Positions 63,005 to 64,000 of a stretch of DNA of 64,000 bases are shown here, piece after piece. A model generated the notes under the pieces. That model was given only the letters and a program-made list of their open reading frames with translations, searched no databases and was not told the origin of the DNA. The translations under genes and the position numbers were made by a program. The stretch is taken from the NCBI GenBank assembly GCA_902790495.1, contig CADASK010000001.1:62001-126000 (forward strand), read 5' to 3'. Origin of the DNA: an uncultured Eubacteriales bacterium (GTDB lineage Bacteria; Bacillota; Clostridia; Christensenellales; Aristaeellaceae). How positions within the stretch are numbered: position 1 is the first letter of the stretch; each line of letters starts with the position of its first letter.

Positions 63005-64000
63005 TCAGACTGTTTCCTTCCGCTTCGCCTCAGCCTCCCGCTTGAGGGTCAGCTTGTCGTCGTACATGGCGGCGTCCGCCCGCGCGAAGACATCCATCAC
63101 GGAGCTGTCCTGCTCTGAGCTGAAATCCGACATCCCGCAGGCGACCACCACACCGCCGTTCTCGAGGCTCTGCCGGTTGAAATCCCTGAGCTTTTCCAGC
63201 AGCTCTGCGCGGACTTCGTAATCCCGATCTCGCAGCAGGGCCACGAACTCGTCCCCGCCGTAGCGGAACACAGGACTGTGGTCGAACACGTTGCAGATCA
63301 CCATGGCGGCCCAGCGGATCTGTTCGTCCCCCTCGGTGTGGCCCAGGGTGTCGTTGATGCGTCTCAGATCGTTCACATCGCACACGACGATGCTGAAGGG
63401 CTTCGCCGAGCCCCTGGCGATCCGGCGGTTCACCTCCGCCTCGGTCTCCGCGTAGAAGTGCTTGCTCTTGACGCCGGTCAGCGCGTCACGGTTGGCGTGG
63501 TCGCGGGCGATGCTCAGCTCCCGCTCCCGCTGGATCTGGGCGTCGATGTTGCTCACGCCGATCACGATGTGCCGCTCGTCCTCCGGCAGGTACAGCGCCT
63601 TCACGTTGGCGTGGCAGCGGCTGCCGTCCATCAGCATGCGGCAGGAGAGCGAGAAGGTCTGGCCGTCCCGCACACTGTCCAGCAGGTGCTCACGGGCGAA
63701 GGCCTTCAGCGCGCCGGAGCGATCCTCCTGCAGCACCGTGTCCACGATCGTGTGCTTGCAGTCCTCGAAGAAATCGGCGCCCGTGCGCACCAGTGTCAGG
63801 CAGCCGTCCCGGCCCTGCGCGCGGTACTCGCGGAATTCGTCCGTGTGGGTGTCCACATCGTAGACGATGGCATAGTCCCGGGAGAGTGCCTGGGCGATGC
63901 GCGCAAGGGCCGTGCTCTCGCGGCTGGAGGCGTCCGCCAGCTCCGCGCCGCTGCCGACGTGACTGATGCCGATGACGGCGTGGCGCCTGTCATGGGCCGG
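63005..64000 (-). CDS. PAS-GGDEF diguanylate cyclase (5' end beyond the window)
   Basis: 332 codons are visible and the frame is open to the right edge, so the N-terminus is missing. Two PAS-like units: DRRHAVIGISHVGSGAELAD then the REYRAQ region, and DERHIVIGVSNIDAQIQRER; then a GGDEF domain with DALTGVKSKHFYAE, CDVNDLRRINDTLGHTEGD and FRYGGDEF. No RxxD inhibitory site. Upstream of the membrane diguanylate cyclase by 31 bp and probably cotranscribed with it. An internal GTG at 63856 should not be taken as the start, because similar sequence continues before it. Confidence 0.88.
   Translation of the reverse strand, partial: PAHDRRHAVIGISHVGSGAELADASSRESTALARIAQALSRDYAIVYDVDTHTDEFREYRAQGRDGCLTLVRTGADFFEDCKHTIVDTVLQEDRSGALKAFAREHLLDSVRDGQTFSLSCRMLMDGSRCHANVKALYLPEDERHIVIGVSNIDAQIQRERELSIARDHANRDALTGVKSKHFYAETEAEVNRRIARGSAKPFSIVVCDVNDLRRINDTLGHTEGDEQIRWAAMVICNVFDHSPVFRYGGDEFVALLRDRDYEVRAELLEKLRDFNRQSLENGGVVVACGMSDFSSEQDSSVMDVFARADAAMYDDKLTLKREAEAKRKETV

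Overview
The window is a 64 kb stretch of a GC-rich, Gram-positive-type (Bacillota, class Clostridia) chromosome. The evidence is gene content and order. Firmicute genes present include ireB, a YlbF-family gene, a YerC/TrpR-like regulator, prp beside rpmA with the cleavable L27 N-terminus, TmcAL, scpA-scpB, the dprA-topA-trmFO-hslV-hslU run and infC-rpmI-rplT. The Rnf operon, mannoside phosphorylase and dockerin/cohesin protein point to an anaerobe, plausibly a gut fermenter. A Christensenellales- or Oscillospirales-like bacterium would fit, but I cannot fix the lineage. No tRNA, rRNA, CRISPR array, IS element or prophage was seen.

Layout. 1-1457 (minus): a membrane protein pair, DUF5058 plus a partner cut by the window edge. 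1868-6555 (plus): an Rnf operon, rnfC-D-E-A-B, with no rnfG in its usual slot. 6771-13119 (plus): a GH3 glycosidase, an AT-rich small secreted ORF, an RNase PH/RdgB fusion, a phosphodiesterase and nadE. 13235-14638 (minus): a XerS-like tyrosine recombinase with a 34-bp dif/lox-like dyad just upstream. 14867-22924 (minus): rnhA, proC, hslU, hslV, trmFO, topA, dprA. 23050-26240: an AT-rich ORF remnant, a VanY-like pseudoenzyme, an ACT protein and a serine hydrolase. 26430-27378: rplU-prp-rpmA behind an L21-type leader.

27379-32695: a structured RNA candidate, then alpha-galactosidase, a GH130 mannoside phosphorylase and a phosphohexomutase, which together fit uptake-fed breakdown of galactosylated beta-manno-oligosaccharides. 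32845-35199: rimO, pgsA and a flavin-binding protein. 35410-45510 (minus): aroK, chorismate mutase, scpB, scpA, an M50 peptidase, an M20 amidohydrolase, alr, ligA, pcrA and a YerC-like regulator. 45867-55784 (plus): ylbF-like, mltG, a glycosyltransferase, a penicillin-recognising hydrolase, DUF1934, an MBL hydrolase, a CDF transporter, tmcAL, ireB and infC-rpmI-rplT. 55857-64000: a family I.5-like lipase, then on the minus strand a histidine acid phosphatase, a secreted protein, a secreted dockerin-M14 peptidase-cohesin protein and two diguanylate cyclases.

Most of the window is ordinary housekeeping. The points most worth following are: the secreted peptidase with both a dockerin and a cohesin; the single-recombinase Xer module with an adjacent XerS/difSL-type site, while xerC is missing from its usual slot beside hslV; the rnfG-less Rnf operon; the multi-helix RNA upstream of the alpha-galactosidase; and a VanY homologue that has lost its zinc site.
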